Part shown: one piece after another, positions 1 through 8,587 of the stretch
Layout of the letters: each line of letters starts with the position of its first letter
How positions within the stretch are numbered: the first letter of the stretch is position 1
Assembly (NCBI GenBank): GCA_028223895.1
Contig: JAOIVE010000009.1
Coordinates: 1 to 42,479, forward strand
Origin: Rickettsiales bacterium
Lineage (GTDB): Bacteria > Pseudomonadota > Alphaproteobacteria > Rickettsiales > UBA6187
Reading direction: 5' to 3'
DNA: 42,479 nt
Made by a program: the position numbers and the translations under genes
The notes under the pieces: generated by a model
Databases searched by the model: none
Told to the model about the DNA's origin: nothing
What the model saw: the letters and a program-made list of their open reading frames with translations, nothing else

Positions 1-81
1 TATTAATATTTGCTATAAATCATTACAGATATATAGTAAATGACAGGCGTTGCTAATATTACCTAATTAGTTTGTAAATTA

Positions 82-1443
82 ATGATAAAACAAAAATTTG
101 ATCACCTGACTAAAGAGATTGATAAATTATCCGACTTTCGTTTTTTCGGTAGGGTTACTGCTATAAAAGGTCTTTCGGTGGAATGTTCAGGTATTGAAAA
201 ATTAGCAAGCGTCGGCTCAAAATGTCGAATCGTCAGCCGGGATAATCGCGATGTTGATGTTGAAGTGGTTGGTTTTGACGAAAATAAAACTCTGTTAATG
301 CCTTTTTCAAGTATTGATGGAGTGGGAATTGGTTGTAAAGTCTGGCTTATAGAGGAGTCTGCAAATATATATCCATCCTCACAATGGCGCGGCAGAGTTA
401 TAAATGCAATGGCTCAGCCTATTGATGATAAAGGCTTTCTTCCTAAAGGAGATGCGGGCTATCCTTTAAAAAGCTCACCTCTTCTTTCGCATGACAGAAA
501 AAGGGTTGAAGGAAAATTTGACCTTGGAGTAAAGGCATTAAACACCTTTGTCACATGTTGCAAGGGACAGAGGCTTGGTGTTTTCTCAGGTTCGGGTGTA
601 GGAAAATCTGTTTTAATATCTATGATGACCAAATATTGCGAAGCAGATATCAAAGTTATTGGCTTAATTGGGGAGCGTGGACGTGAAGTTCAGGAATTCC
701 TTCAGGATTATTTGGGCGAAGAGGGGCTGAAAAATGCAGTTGTAATAGTTGCAACTGGTGATGAATCAGCTTTAATGAGGCGTCAAGCGGCATATCTTAC
801 CTTAGCTATTTCTGAATATTTTCGCGATCAGGGCGAAGAGGTGTTATGTCTTATGGATAGTGTCACCAGATTTGCAATGGCACAACGCGAGATAGGTTTG
901 GCCGCAGGAGAGCCGCCAACGACAAAAGGATATACTCCAACGGTATTTTCTGAGCTGCCAAAACTTTTAGAAAGGGCAGGGCCGGGTGGTCGTGAGCAGG
1001 GTTCCATAACAGGTATATTTAGCGTTCTGGTTGAAGGGGATGACCATAATGAGCCGATATCAGATGCTGTGCGGGGAATTTTAGATGGTCACATAATTTT
1101 GGATAGATCTATAGCCGAAAGAGGAAGATTTCCTGCAATTAATGTTTTAAAGAGTATTTCCCGTACTATGCCTGGCTGTAATTCAGAAGATGAAAATATG
1201 CTTGTTACAAGGGCAAAGCAGCTAATGTCAACATATAGCGATATGGAAGAGCTTATACGCCTTGGAGCCTATCGCAATGGTTCTGATCCCAAAGTTGACG
1301 AGGCTATATATTACAATGATGCGCTGGAAAAATTCCTTTCGCAATTGCCTACTGAAATTAGCAACTTAGCTAGTGGTTATGAAGAGTTGCGCAATATATT
1401 TGGTCAGCAGCCGGCGCCAGATGAGGTGTCTGAAGGGGAGTAG
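82..1443 (+). CDS. fliI: Flagellum-specific ATPase FliI
   Basis: 453-aa ORF with Walker A GSGVGKS, the ERGREVQEF motif and LMDSVTRFAMAQREIGLAAGEPPTTKGYTPTVFSELPKLLERAG, typical of the FliI/YscN family; followed directly by a FliJ-like coiled-coil ORF. Confidence 0.93.
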   Translation: MIKQKFDHLTKEIDKLSDFRFFGRVTAIKGLSVECSGIEKLASVGSKCRIVSRDNRDVDVEVVGFDENKTLLMPFSSIDGVGIGCKVWLIEESANIYPSSQWRGRVINAMAQPIDDKGFLPKGDAGYPLKSSPLLSHDRKRVEGKFDLGVKALNTFVTCCKGQRLGVFSGSGVGKSVLISMMTKYCEADIKVIGLIGERGREVQEFLQDYLGEEGLKNAVVIVATGDESALMRRQAAYLTLAISEYFRDQGEEVLCLMDSVTRFAMAQREIGLAAGEPPTTKGYTPTVFSELPKLLERAGPGGREQGSITGIFSVLVEGDDHNEPISDAVRGILDGHIILDRSIAERGRFPAINVLKSISRTMPGCNSEDENMLVTRAKQLMSTYSDMEELIRLGAYRNGSDPKVDEAIYYNDALEKFLSQLPTEISNLASGYEELRNIFGQQPAPDEVSEGE

Positions 1444-1448
1444 GCTAA

Positions 1449-1862
1449 ATGAAAAGTTTAGAAACTCTTATAAAGCTTCACGATAAAGAGCTTAATGATC
1501 TTAGAATTGAGCTAAAAAGATGTGAAGATAATAAAAATGAACTTACCAATTACAGTCAGAAAATGAAAGAGGAGCTTGAGGCGGAATTGGAATTGGTTTC
1601 CAAAGATCCATCTTTAGGGCAAACATTTTCTTCATATCGTAAAGTGATTGATGAAAGGCAAAATAATATAGAAGAGGCGCTAATTGACTTGGACAGAAAA
1701 ATTTCTTCGCTAAATGAGGATATAGGCCTTTTATATATAGAAATAAAAAAATATGATTTATTATTGCAGCGCAAAAAACTTCAGGAAAAGAAAAAGCTTG
1801 AAAAAGAAGAAGAAAAATTCATCGATGAGATGGTTTCCATGCGCCATAATCTAGAAGATTAG
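1449..1862 (+). CDS. FliJ-like coiled-coil protein (putative flagellar export chaperone)
   Basis: 137-aa Lys/Glu-rich coiled-coil ORF starting 5 nt after the fliI stop codon; call rests mainly on position and composition. Confidence 0.6.
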   Translation: MKSLETLIKLHDKELNDLRIELKRCEDNKNELTNYSQKMKEELEAELELVSKDPSLGQTFSSYRKVIDERQNNIEEALIDLDRKISSLNEDIGLLYIEIKKYDLLLQRKKLQEKKKLEKEEEKFIDEMVSMRHNLED

Positions 1863-1916
1863 TTATTCCTTTTAAAGTTAATGCCTGTATTCTTATTTTA
1901 ACTATTAACTAATCTC

Positions 1917-2768
1917 TTAATTAATTCGCCTGCCTCCATGGATACGAGATTCTGTTTTTAGCCTGGATACATGAGGGCCTTCTTCCTTATCTTCATTGCG
2001 ATCCTGGGAATTTCCTGATGAAACTTGATGTACATAAGAAAATTCTTTGCCATGTTTTAAAATTGCTTCAATAGTTTTTTCATCATTTTTACCTTCCCTT
2101 GCATGATCGAAGGCTGTTTTTCCTTTTTTGTCTTTATCATTTACATCAGCGCCTTTTTCGATCAGTAATTCCACTATTTCTGTGTGTCCATTAAAAGCTG
2201 CCACCATAAGCGCTGTTTGCCCAAAAATATCTTTGATGTTTACAAGAGAGTTATATTTTTCAGCCAGAAATCTGACGATTTCAACATGTCTATTTTTAGA
2301 AGCATACATCAGAACTGTTCTGCCATTTTCATCTGCGGCATTTATATTTTCTACTTTATCAGCCAGAAGTTTGGCCATATCAGTATTTCCTTCAGAAGCA
2401 GCAATCATAAAGGGTGTTCTTTTGTCTATATCCTGAGCATTTATATCGGCTCCGGCGCCGATCAGCAAATCTGCTATAATTGCTTCACCACTGAAGGCGG
2501 CAAGCATGAGTGCTGTAGATTGACCTGCATATTTATAATTTACATCAATGCCGTTATCAATAAGCCATTGGGCAACTAATTTATTATTGCTATAAGCGGC
2601 ATGTAGCATGGGATGACTATAAGAAAAGCGGAGAATGGGGTGTTCATTTTCTTCTCTTTTTGCTTGATTGGCAGAGTAATCTTCAAACCATTTACTTATT
2701 TCTTCATTATTGTCATTTTTTCCACGTTGAATTAGTTCTTCTATAGATGTTTCTATAGCTCTGGACAT
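1917..2768 (-). CDS. Ankyrin-repeat protein
   Basis: Repeated ankyrin units, e.g. GQSTALMLAAFSGEAIIADLLIGAGADINAQD, KRTPFMIAASEGNTDMAKLLADK, GQTALMVAAFNGHTEIVELLIEKGADVNDKD. Confidence 0.92.
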   Translation of the reverse strand: MSRAIETSIEELIQRGKNDNNEEISKWFEDYSANQAKREENEHPILRFSYSHPMLHAAYSNNKLVAQWLIDNGIDVNYKYAGQSTALMLAAFSGEAIIADLLIGAGADINAQDIDKRTPFMIAASEGNTDMAKLLADKVENINAADENGRTVLMYASKNRHVEIVRFLAEKYNSLVNIKDIFGQTALMVAAFNGHTEIVELLIEKGADVNDKDKKGKTAFDHAREGKNDEKTIEAILKHGKEFSYVHQVSSGNSQDRNEDKEEGPHVSRLKTESRIHGGRRIN

Positions 2769-2832
2769 GCTTAAACCCCTTTAATTTAGTATATTATGTT
2801 CAAATATTCGATTTTGAGATATTCTCATGAAG

Positions 2833-2869
2833 ATATGTAGGAAATATTACAATATTTGAAAATAATGTG
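2833..2869 (-). promoter_or_regulatory. Candidate upstream element of ankyrin gene 1
   Basis: 37-nt block atatgtaggaaatattacaatatttgaaaataatgtg, 33/37 identical to 4322..4358 upstream of the other ankyrin gene; about 70 nt from the start codon. Confidence 0.5.
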
Positions 2870-2918
2870 AATTACGACTAATAACCTTTAGATTAAGTTT
2901 TAGATAACTTATAAAAAC

Positions 2919-4262
2919 CTATATTTGAATTTCTGCATCGTCTTTTTGGCCAAAAGAAGCTAATACTCCTCCAGTCCATTTATCGCTTTTGCCATCTTTT
3001 GATATAGGAGTTTTGTCCAATATTTCGCGTGACTTATTATATTTTTCGCCTTGTATGTCTTTAGGTTTAATTGACTTTTTAAAAGCACTTGCCGCAAGTG
3101 TTGTAAGTGAATGTACTGTCATAATTTTTGCTGACTGATTTTCAATTTCGTTGTCATTATCATCAAACGGCGTTACGTCTTCTTTATCACTCTTTGTGTC
3201 CTTATCTTGTTTTGTATAATGGGTTATTTCTTTTCTGTCGCCATCAAAAAGTCTTATGCCTTGTTTTTTACATTTAGCAAAAAATAATGCAATTCCTCTG
3301 CCGCCATTTCCAGGCTCTTCCTTGCCAAATTCTTTTTCATATTTTTCGCCGTGTGAGTCAAATAATTGTGTAATATCCTGATAATTTACAATAATCAGAT
3401 CTTCGCTTCCTTCTATCTGCCTTACAATGCACATTTTGCTTCTAAGCTCATGTTTAAATTCATCTATTTCTAATTGTGGTTTTAATTCTGTTTCGCCTTG
3501 AAATGAGTTTGTATAAATAATAGGATTGATTTGTTCCTCATTTATGACAAGACCTTCTAAGATATTCTCATATCCACTTATTAAATAAGTATGGTGTTCT
3601 TCTAATGAACGTATATCGCTATCATATTTTAAAATTTCTCTGATAATTTCTACATTTTTATTCTCAATAGCATGATTGAGAGCTGTGTTTCCATCTTTGT
3701 CTTTGGCATTTATATCAGCACCTGCATCAGTCAGAAATTCTACAGTATCTTTATTTCCATTTTTAACGGCATACATGAGTGGTGTTATTCCATTTTTATC
3801 TGCAGCATTTATATCAGCACCTGCATTAATCAGAAATTTTACAATATCTTTATTTCCATTTTTAACGGCATACATGAGTGGTGTTATTCCATTTTTATCT
3901 GTAGCATTTATATCAGCACCTGCATAAAACAGAAATTTTACAGTATCTATTTTTCTAGCAAGAGCGGCAAACATAATGGCTGTAAAGTTATCTTCATACC
4001 TATGGTTTACATCAATATTTTTTTTAATAAGCCATTCGATAACTTCTATATTTTCATCATTAATTGCATAAATCATAGGTGAGCTAAGGTCAAAATGATA
4101 TAAATAAGATCCGTTACTTACATATACTGGTTTACTTTCACCCTTATGTGAATAATCAAAAAGAAGCCATCTTAAAATTTCTAGATTTCCATCGCTTTTA
4201 GCCATACTAATTGGGTCTTTTGTAGATATATTTTTAGCATTTTCAGAAATTGTCCCGGACAT
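2919..4262 (-). CDS. Ankyrin-repeat protein with long non-ankyrin C-terminal region
   Basis: Tandem ankyrin units GADINATDKNGITPLMYAVKNGNKDIVKFLINAGADINAADKNGITPLMYAVKNGNKDTVEFL; the C-terminal half has no recognised domain. Confidence 0.92.
   Translation of the reverse strand: MSGTISENAKNISTKDPISMAKSDGNLEILRWLLFDYSHKGESKPVYVSNGSYLYHFDLSSPMIYAINDENIEVIEWLIKKNIDVNHRYEDNFTAIMFAALARKIDTVKFLFYAGADINATDKNGITPLMYAVKNGNKDIVKFLINAGADINAADKNGITPLMYAVKNGNKDTVEFLTDAGADINAKDKDGNTALNHAIENKNVEIIREILKYDSDIRSLEEHHTYLISGYENILEGLVINEEQINPIIYTNSFQGETELKPQLEIDEFKHELRSKMCIVRQIEGSEDLIIVNYQDITQLFDSHGEKYEKEFGKEEPGNGGRGIALFFAKCKKQGIRLFDGDRKEITHYTKQDKDTKSDKEDVTPFDDNDNEIENQSAKIMTVHSLTTLAASAFKKSIKPKDIQGEKYNKSREILDKTPISKDGKSDKWTGGVLASFGQKDDAEIQI
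3721..3918. repeat. Two tandem 99-bp ankyrin-encoding units
   Basis: Copies 3721..3819 and 3820..3918 aligned by eye: 94/99 identical; unit length is exactly 33 codons. Confidence 0.9.
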
Positions 4263-4321
4263 TATTTAATCCCTTTTAATATTTAAGTGAAAATAGTTAT
4301 GTATGGTTTGTTACCATGTAA

Positions 4322-4358
4322 ATATGTAGGAAATGTTACATTTTTTAAAAATAATGTG
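4322..4358 (-). promoter_or_regulatory. Candidate upstream element of ankyrin gene 2
   Basis: atatgtaggaaatgttacattttttaaaaataatgtg, 33/37 identical to 2833..2869, at a similar distance from the start codon. Confidence 0.5.
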
Positions 4359-4415
4359 TGCCATAACTAGTCACCATTATTTTTGAGAATAAAAACAGAA
4401 GGTTACAGCAGAGTT

Positions 4416-4991
4416 TTATTTATCTATATATGAGCAAGGGTCAGCTCTTTTAAGAGAATCGATAACACCTTTTGTAGAGAATGTATTGCGCAGCTGGAAA
4501 AAAGTCTGTTTTGTTGCCCATTCAAGGAATGACCTTATAACATGCTCAGTACTCATATTTTCAGGCAGGCATAAATCATCTTTGCCTTTTGGATATAGCA
4601 GCAGAAGAGTGCTTCCTACGCCGAAGAAAAAGCCATTACACATGCTTTTGCGAGCAATATTTTCTCTGGTATTAAAGGTTTGATTAAAATAATTGCGGCA
4701 AGCCATATAAACATCAAGCGCATTAGCCTGCTGTTTTGACTTTACTTTATTTGAAAATTCCTCAGATGAGTTTTGTGAGCCGGGTTGCTGTATTTTGCCA
4801 TCTTCAGGATGTGCATAAGGATTGGCTTCTTTGCCATCTTGCTCAGCTTTGGCTTTAATTGTTCTTAAGGCATTGGGTGAGGTCTGAGATTCTTTTATCA
4901 AAATTCTTTTATCTTCGGCTTCTGCCGTTTGGATAAATATAAAAGACATTATAATGTATGAAATTATAGTTACTGCCCTCATATTTTCCAC
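4416..4991 (-). CDS. Secreted Rap1a/Tai-like domain protein
   Basis: N-terminal hydrophobic signal-like segment; C-terminal pattern C-x-Y ... MCNGFFFGVGSTLLLL ... CLPENMSTEHVIRSFLEW ... DPCSYI resembles the Rap1a domain. Start may be the second Met at 4982. Confidence 0.65.
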   Translation of the reverse strand: MENMRAVTIISYIIMSFIFIQTAEAEDKRILIKESQTSPNALRTIKAKAEQDGKEANPYAHPEDGKIQQPGSQNSSEEFSNKVKSKQQANALDVYMACRNYFNQTFNTRENIARKSMCNGFFFGVGSTLLLLYPKGKDDLCLPENMSTEHVIRSFLEWATKQTFFQLRNTFSTKGVIDSLKRADPCSYIDK

Positions 4992-5003
4992 CCATCAATA
5001 TAT

Positions 5004-6236
5004 TTATATATTATAACTATCTTCGTAACATTCCCACGCAGAGGCATATGATGCAAGTCTTGCCACCAGATTAAGAGTATCACATATTGGCCGCCCGTTG
5101 TCATGCTCTTTAATACTGGCAAACTCCATGCCTTTTGAATTTAGGTTATTATAAGAGTCGCGCTGGGTGTTCAGCCTGTATATACACCCTACTGATTGCC
5201 CACCAATCATATACATCATTGGCTCTGCCGGGTGCTCATTTACCTTATCAATGGTGGGTACTCCCTCTTGAATTATAACTTCAGTGTTTAAGGTGCCGCC
5301 CTTGATGGTATTCATTTTTTTGCGTATGTCTCTTCCCATTTGCAGAACGTCGTCAGCAGATTTTGCCGTCATAATACCCATGCCATAAGTTCCGCGATTT
5401 GATTTTATGAATACATATGGCTCTTCTTTTATATCATATTCATTATATTTATTTTGTATGTTGTGCAGCAACTTATCTACTTTTCGGGCAACACATTCTA
5501 TGCCCTTTTTCTCTTTGAAATTCACAATCCCGCAATGTGAAAATAATGTTGATATTAGCCATGGATCAAGATCAAACTCTCTGCAAAAAGATCTTGCCAG
5601 ATTATTATATGTATCAAAATGAGAGGTTTTTTTGCGCTGATACCAGCCAAACCCAACAGGTGGAATAACTGGTTGTTTTAGATTCTGAATTAGTTCCGGC
5701 GCGCCATCAGTTAGATCATTATTAACTAAAACCATATCCGGAATAAATCCGTCCGTTGATTTTATAATATCATTTTCTTTTTCAAAAGGAACAAAGCTAA
5801 CATCCAGTCCAGAGTGTGATTTTAAGGTTGAGGCTTCCTTTTCCTGGCAGGTTTTAAAGTTACTTATAACAACTTCTATGCCTGAATCTTTTAAAATTGA
5901 GGATAATATGGCGATATTTTCAAGGTAATATGTATTTCTGGTGTGATCCTCCGTTATCAAAGCGATTTTGCGTACATCCGGATAGTATTTTGATAAATAT
6001 TGAGCTGATATTTTGACAGCATTTTTGCGCTCTGCCGGACTTAAATTGTTAAAACCAGCAGGAAACATATTTGTATCTACAGGTGCGAGTTTAAACCCGG
6101 AATGTCGTAAATCAACCGAATTATAAAAAAGCGGAGCTGTTGATTTAAATGTGTTGCCAAACCAATCCTCTATCTTATCGCTATTTTCAGAGATTATTTT
6201 TTTTAATCTAGGTATTATCTGATCTTCTGGTTTCAT
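5004..6236 (-). CDS. gshA: Glutamate--cysteine ligase, proteobacterial GshA type
   Basis: Sequence resembles the Acidithiobacillus-type GshA family (SVDLRHSGFKLAPVDTNMFPAGFNNL; FIKSNRGTYGMGIM; IIQEGVPT). The ORF track starts at 6287, but ATG at 6236 gives a 4-nt ATGA overlap with rsmE. Confidence 0.85.
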   Translation of the reverse strand: MKPEDQIIPRLKKIISENSDKIEDWFGNTFKSTAPLFYNSVDLRHSGFKLAPVDTNMFPAGFNNLSPAERKNAVKISAQYLSKYYPDVRKIALITEDHTRNTYYLENIAILSSILKDSGIEVVISNFKTCQEKEASTLKSHSGLDVSFVPFEKENDIIKSTDGFIPDMVLVNNDLTDGAPELIQNLKQPVIPPVGFGWYQRKKTSHFDTYNNLARSFCREFDLDPWLISTLFSHCGIVNFKEKKGIECVARKVDKLLHNIQNKYNEYDIKEEPYVFIKSNRGTYGMGIMTAKSADDVLQMGRDIRKKMNTIKGGTLNTEVIIQEGVPTIDKVNEHPAEPMMYMIGGQSVGCIYRLNTQRDSYNNLNSKGMEFASIKEHDNGRPICDTLNLVARLASYASAWECYEDSYNI

Positions 6237-6982
6237 GTTCTGAAAGAGGGTGGTTCGTCCCAATCTCCTAATATATTTTGAAAGCAAGTCAAGGCTGCCA
6301 ATGCCGCTGTATCAGCTCGTAAAATACGAGGCCCCATGCCAATACTGGTAACATAAGGCTTTGAGCGGAATATTTCAAACTCTGTTTGCGTAAAACCGCC
6401 TTCAGGGCCAATAAATATAGCATATGGTTGATTTTTTGGCATTTTTGACAAAGCTTTGTTGGCAGGAGCGCCGCCACCAGACTCATCGCATAATATTATA
6501 TTACGAGATTCATCCCAGTTTTTTAAAATTTCTTCCAACTTAACAGGTTGATTTATTAAAGGTATAGTATTGCGCTCAGATTGCTCGGCAGCTTCAATGG
6601 CTATTGCCTCCATGCGCTGTGTGTTAACTCGGTTTATAACCGTACGATTTGTATATATTGGCTGCAGCGCCGATACTCCAAGCTCGGTTGCTTTTTGAAT
6701 AATAAAATTGATAGGAGAATTTTTAACCGGAGCAAAGCACAGCCATATATCAGGCTCGGTTTTTTGTTTTGCGGTTTGAGAAATTATTTTGACATTACAG
6801 GATTTTTTGCCAACATCTATTATCTGACAAAGCCACTCGCCATCTTTACCATTAAATAATTTTAGATTATCACCAGTATTTTTGCGCATTACGCGCGTCA
6901 AATAGTGTGCCTGATCCTTATTAAGCTCCAAATGTAAACCATCTGCCAGTGGCTGATCTATATATAGGCGTATTTTTGACAT
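6233..6982 (-). CDS. rsmE: 16S rRNA (uracil1498-N3)-methyltransferase RsmE
   Basis: Knot-fold motifs FIGPEGGFTQTEFEIF and GMGPRILRADTAALAAL. Confidence 0.93.
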   Translation of the reverse strand: MSKIRLYIDQPLADGLHLELNKDQAHYLTRVMRKNTGDNLKLFNGKDGEWLCQIIDVGKKSCNVKIISQTAKQKTEPDIWLCFAPVKNSPINFIIQKATELGVSALQPIYTNRTVINRVNTQRMEAIAIEAAEQSERNTIPLINQPVKLEEILKNWDESRNIILCDESGGGAPANKALSKMPKNQPYAIFIGPEGGFTQTEFEIFRSKPYVTSIGMGPRILRADTAALAALTCFQNILGDWDEPPSFRT

Positions 6983-6988
6983 TTTTTA

Positions 6989-7765
6989 TTAAAAGAAGCC
7001 TTTTTTCTTTTTCTTTTCCTGCTTCTTTAATGGCCTGGACTCATTAAAGACGCATGTTACATCGGGGCCGTTACGTAATGTGAACTGGCTTGCTACACGC
7101 TCGACTATAACATAATCTCCTTCAAAGCGATAGTTAATTAGAGCCTCTCTTCCTGCTGAATCAACCATAAAGAAAGATGGCACATCAACATTCTTCTTAG
7201 AAAATTGGAAATAAGTAAATTCGCCATCATCAAATATACGTATGGGTGCAATATATTCTGATCCTGAAAGAGTGTAGTTAAAATTATATTTCTCTGGCTG
7301 GCTTAAGTCAGGCCCAGTAGTTCTTTGAAATTGTTGTAAATTATCGCCACCGCTATCAGGGTAAACAAAGCGGGTTTCCCACACCAGATCCGGGTCGTCC
7401 ATGCCATCTGCTTCTCGTGCTTCTAATATAAAATGATATACGCGCTTATTGGTGATAATAAGCATATTAGTATTGGCTTCTGTAACATCATCAGCAATTG
7501 GCTTTATAAATAGCCTATTTCCTGAAGGCTGCAATTCCCAGCCATTTGTATAGCCCATTGTAATAGTTTCAATGCGCTCGCCTTTTTCAAAGACAATGCT
7601 CGCCTGATAGTCGTAAAACCCAACATATTTGTGAATTCCTTTGGGGTGGTATGTCATAGTTCTCAAGCGACTATCCACTGGCAAAGGTCGGGAAGTTTGA
7701 ACCGCCTGGCTGGCAATAGGAAAAGTTGCGCATAAAAATGATAGCACTATAAATAAAATTCTCAT
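6989..7765 (-). CDS. virB9: Type IV secretion system protein VirB9
   Basis: Signal peptide; TMTYHPKGIHKYVGFYDYQASIVFEKGERIETITMG, LIITNKRVYHFIL and DYVIVERVASQFTLRNG are VirB9/TrbG-like. Confidence 0.9.
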   Translation of the reverse strand: MRILFIVLSFLCATFPIASQAVQTSRPLPVDSRLRTMTYHPKGIHKYVGFYDYQASIVFEKGERIETITMGYTNGWELQPSGNRLFIKPIADDVTEANTNMLIITNKRVYHFILEAREADGMDDPDLVWETRFVYPDSGGDNLQQFQRTTGPDLSQPEKYNFNYTLSGSEYIAPIRIFDDGEFTYFQFSKKNVDVPSFFMVDSAGREALINYRFEGDYVIVERVASQFTLRNGPDVTCVFNESRPLKKQEKKKKKGFF

Positions 7766-7783
7766 TTTTTTACCATAGTAAAT

Positions 7784-8518
7784 TTACTCCACAGGAGTTA
7801 CCTTATAATATGTTACCAAAAAGCGCAATGGCGCACCTGTTTTTGCAATTACAGAAACATTAGGAGCCCTAAAGTGTACGAGTATACTCCATAGGGTTGT
7901 GGAGGGTTTTTTGCCTCCGCCAAATTCTTTAGCTTCTATAATAGCTCTGGCCTTTCCCGAGGTTATGCTATCATTTAGGAAGCGGAATTTCTTTATCTTT
8001 ATGGTACGCTTAATATGATCTTTGTATCTTACAAAGGGGCTGTTAGGATTTAGCTTACTCATATAGTTTTTATATTCATTTAAAAGAGACTTTGTCGATG
8101 TGCTCTTAATTTTGCGGACAATAGCTTTGTAGTTTTTGCCATACATTTTGCTTGGAATATATTCTTCTCTGGTTTTTATATAATCTGAAATTACATGGCG
8201 AATCACAGCCTGCTGAGGATCTTCATCGGCTTTGGAAATTGGATGTATATAAGAAAATTCATCCGTTGAATTATCAACATAAATTATAACAGGAGGCTGA
8301 TCCACACTACTTGCAAAAGATTGTAAGTTAATAATAATATGAAAAAACGCCACTCCAATTACAGCAGCTACTATCAATATGTAACTTCTTTCTACTATCG
8401 GAAGTAGATATTTGTGAGAATACCAGTCGTAAGCGTCTTCAAAATAAGAGCCATTCTCAATTTTCTTAGCTATTTCTTCAGTATTACGATCCATGAAGAT
8501 GCCTTTACATAAAGCCAT
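7784..8518 (-). CDS. virB8: Type IV secretion system protein VirB8
   Basis: Single N-terminal TM helix followed by a VirB8-like periplasmic domain; immediately upstream of virB9. Start may be MDRNTEE at 8494. Confidence 0.82.
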   Translation of the reverse strand: MALCKGIFMDRNTEEIAKKIENGSYFEDAYDWYSHKYLLPIVERSYILIVAAVIGVAFFHIIINLQSFASSVDQPPVIIYVDNSTDEFSYIHPISKADEDPQQAVIRHVISDYIKTREEYIPSKMYGKNYKAIVRKIKSTSTKSLLNEYKNYMSKLNPNSPFVRYKDHIKRTIKIKKFRFLNDSITSGKARAIIEAKEFGGGKKPSTTLWSILVHFRAPNVSVIAKTGAPLRFLVTYYKVTPVE

Positions 8519-8587
8519 TTAGCAGGTTTTTGGTAAAAATACCCACTTTTAAAAACCGGCAGGTATTTTAACATATTACACAATATG

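Noticed and set aside
82-1862. fliI/fliJ as a non-flagellar type III secretion locus
   Set aside because: The ATPase reads closer to FliI and no other injectisome genes are visible; the upstream neighbours are outside the window, so this cannot be taken further.
3721-3918. Possible CRISPR-like direct repeats
   Set aside because: The 99-bp units are contiguous, with no unique spacers, and encode ankyrin repeats in frame.
3672-4082. Plus-strand ORFs opposite the ankyrin genes (also 2128..2579)
   Set aside because: Their repetitive sequences (FYNIFISIFNGIHEWCYSIFICSIYISTCI) are reverse translations of the ankyrin repeats; the ankyrin frame clearly explains the DNA.
5004-6287. GshA start at 6287 as given in the ORF track
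   Set aside because: It would overlap rsmE by 55 nt. The internal ATG at 6236 gives the usual ATGA stop-start overlap and removes the spurious N-terminus MLSKYIRRLGRTTLFQN.
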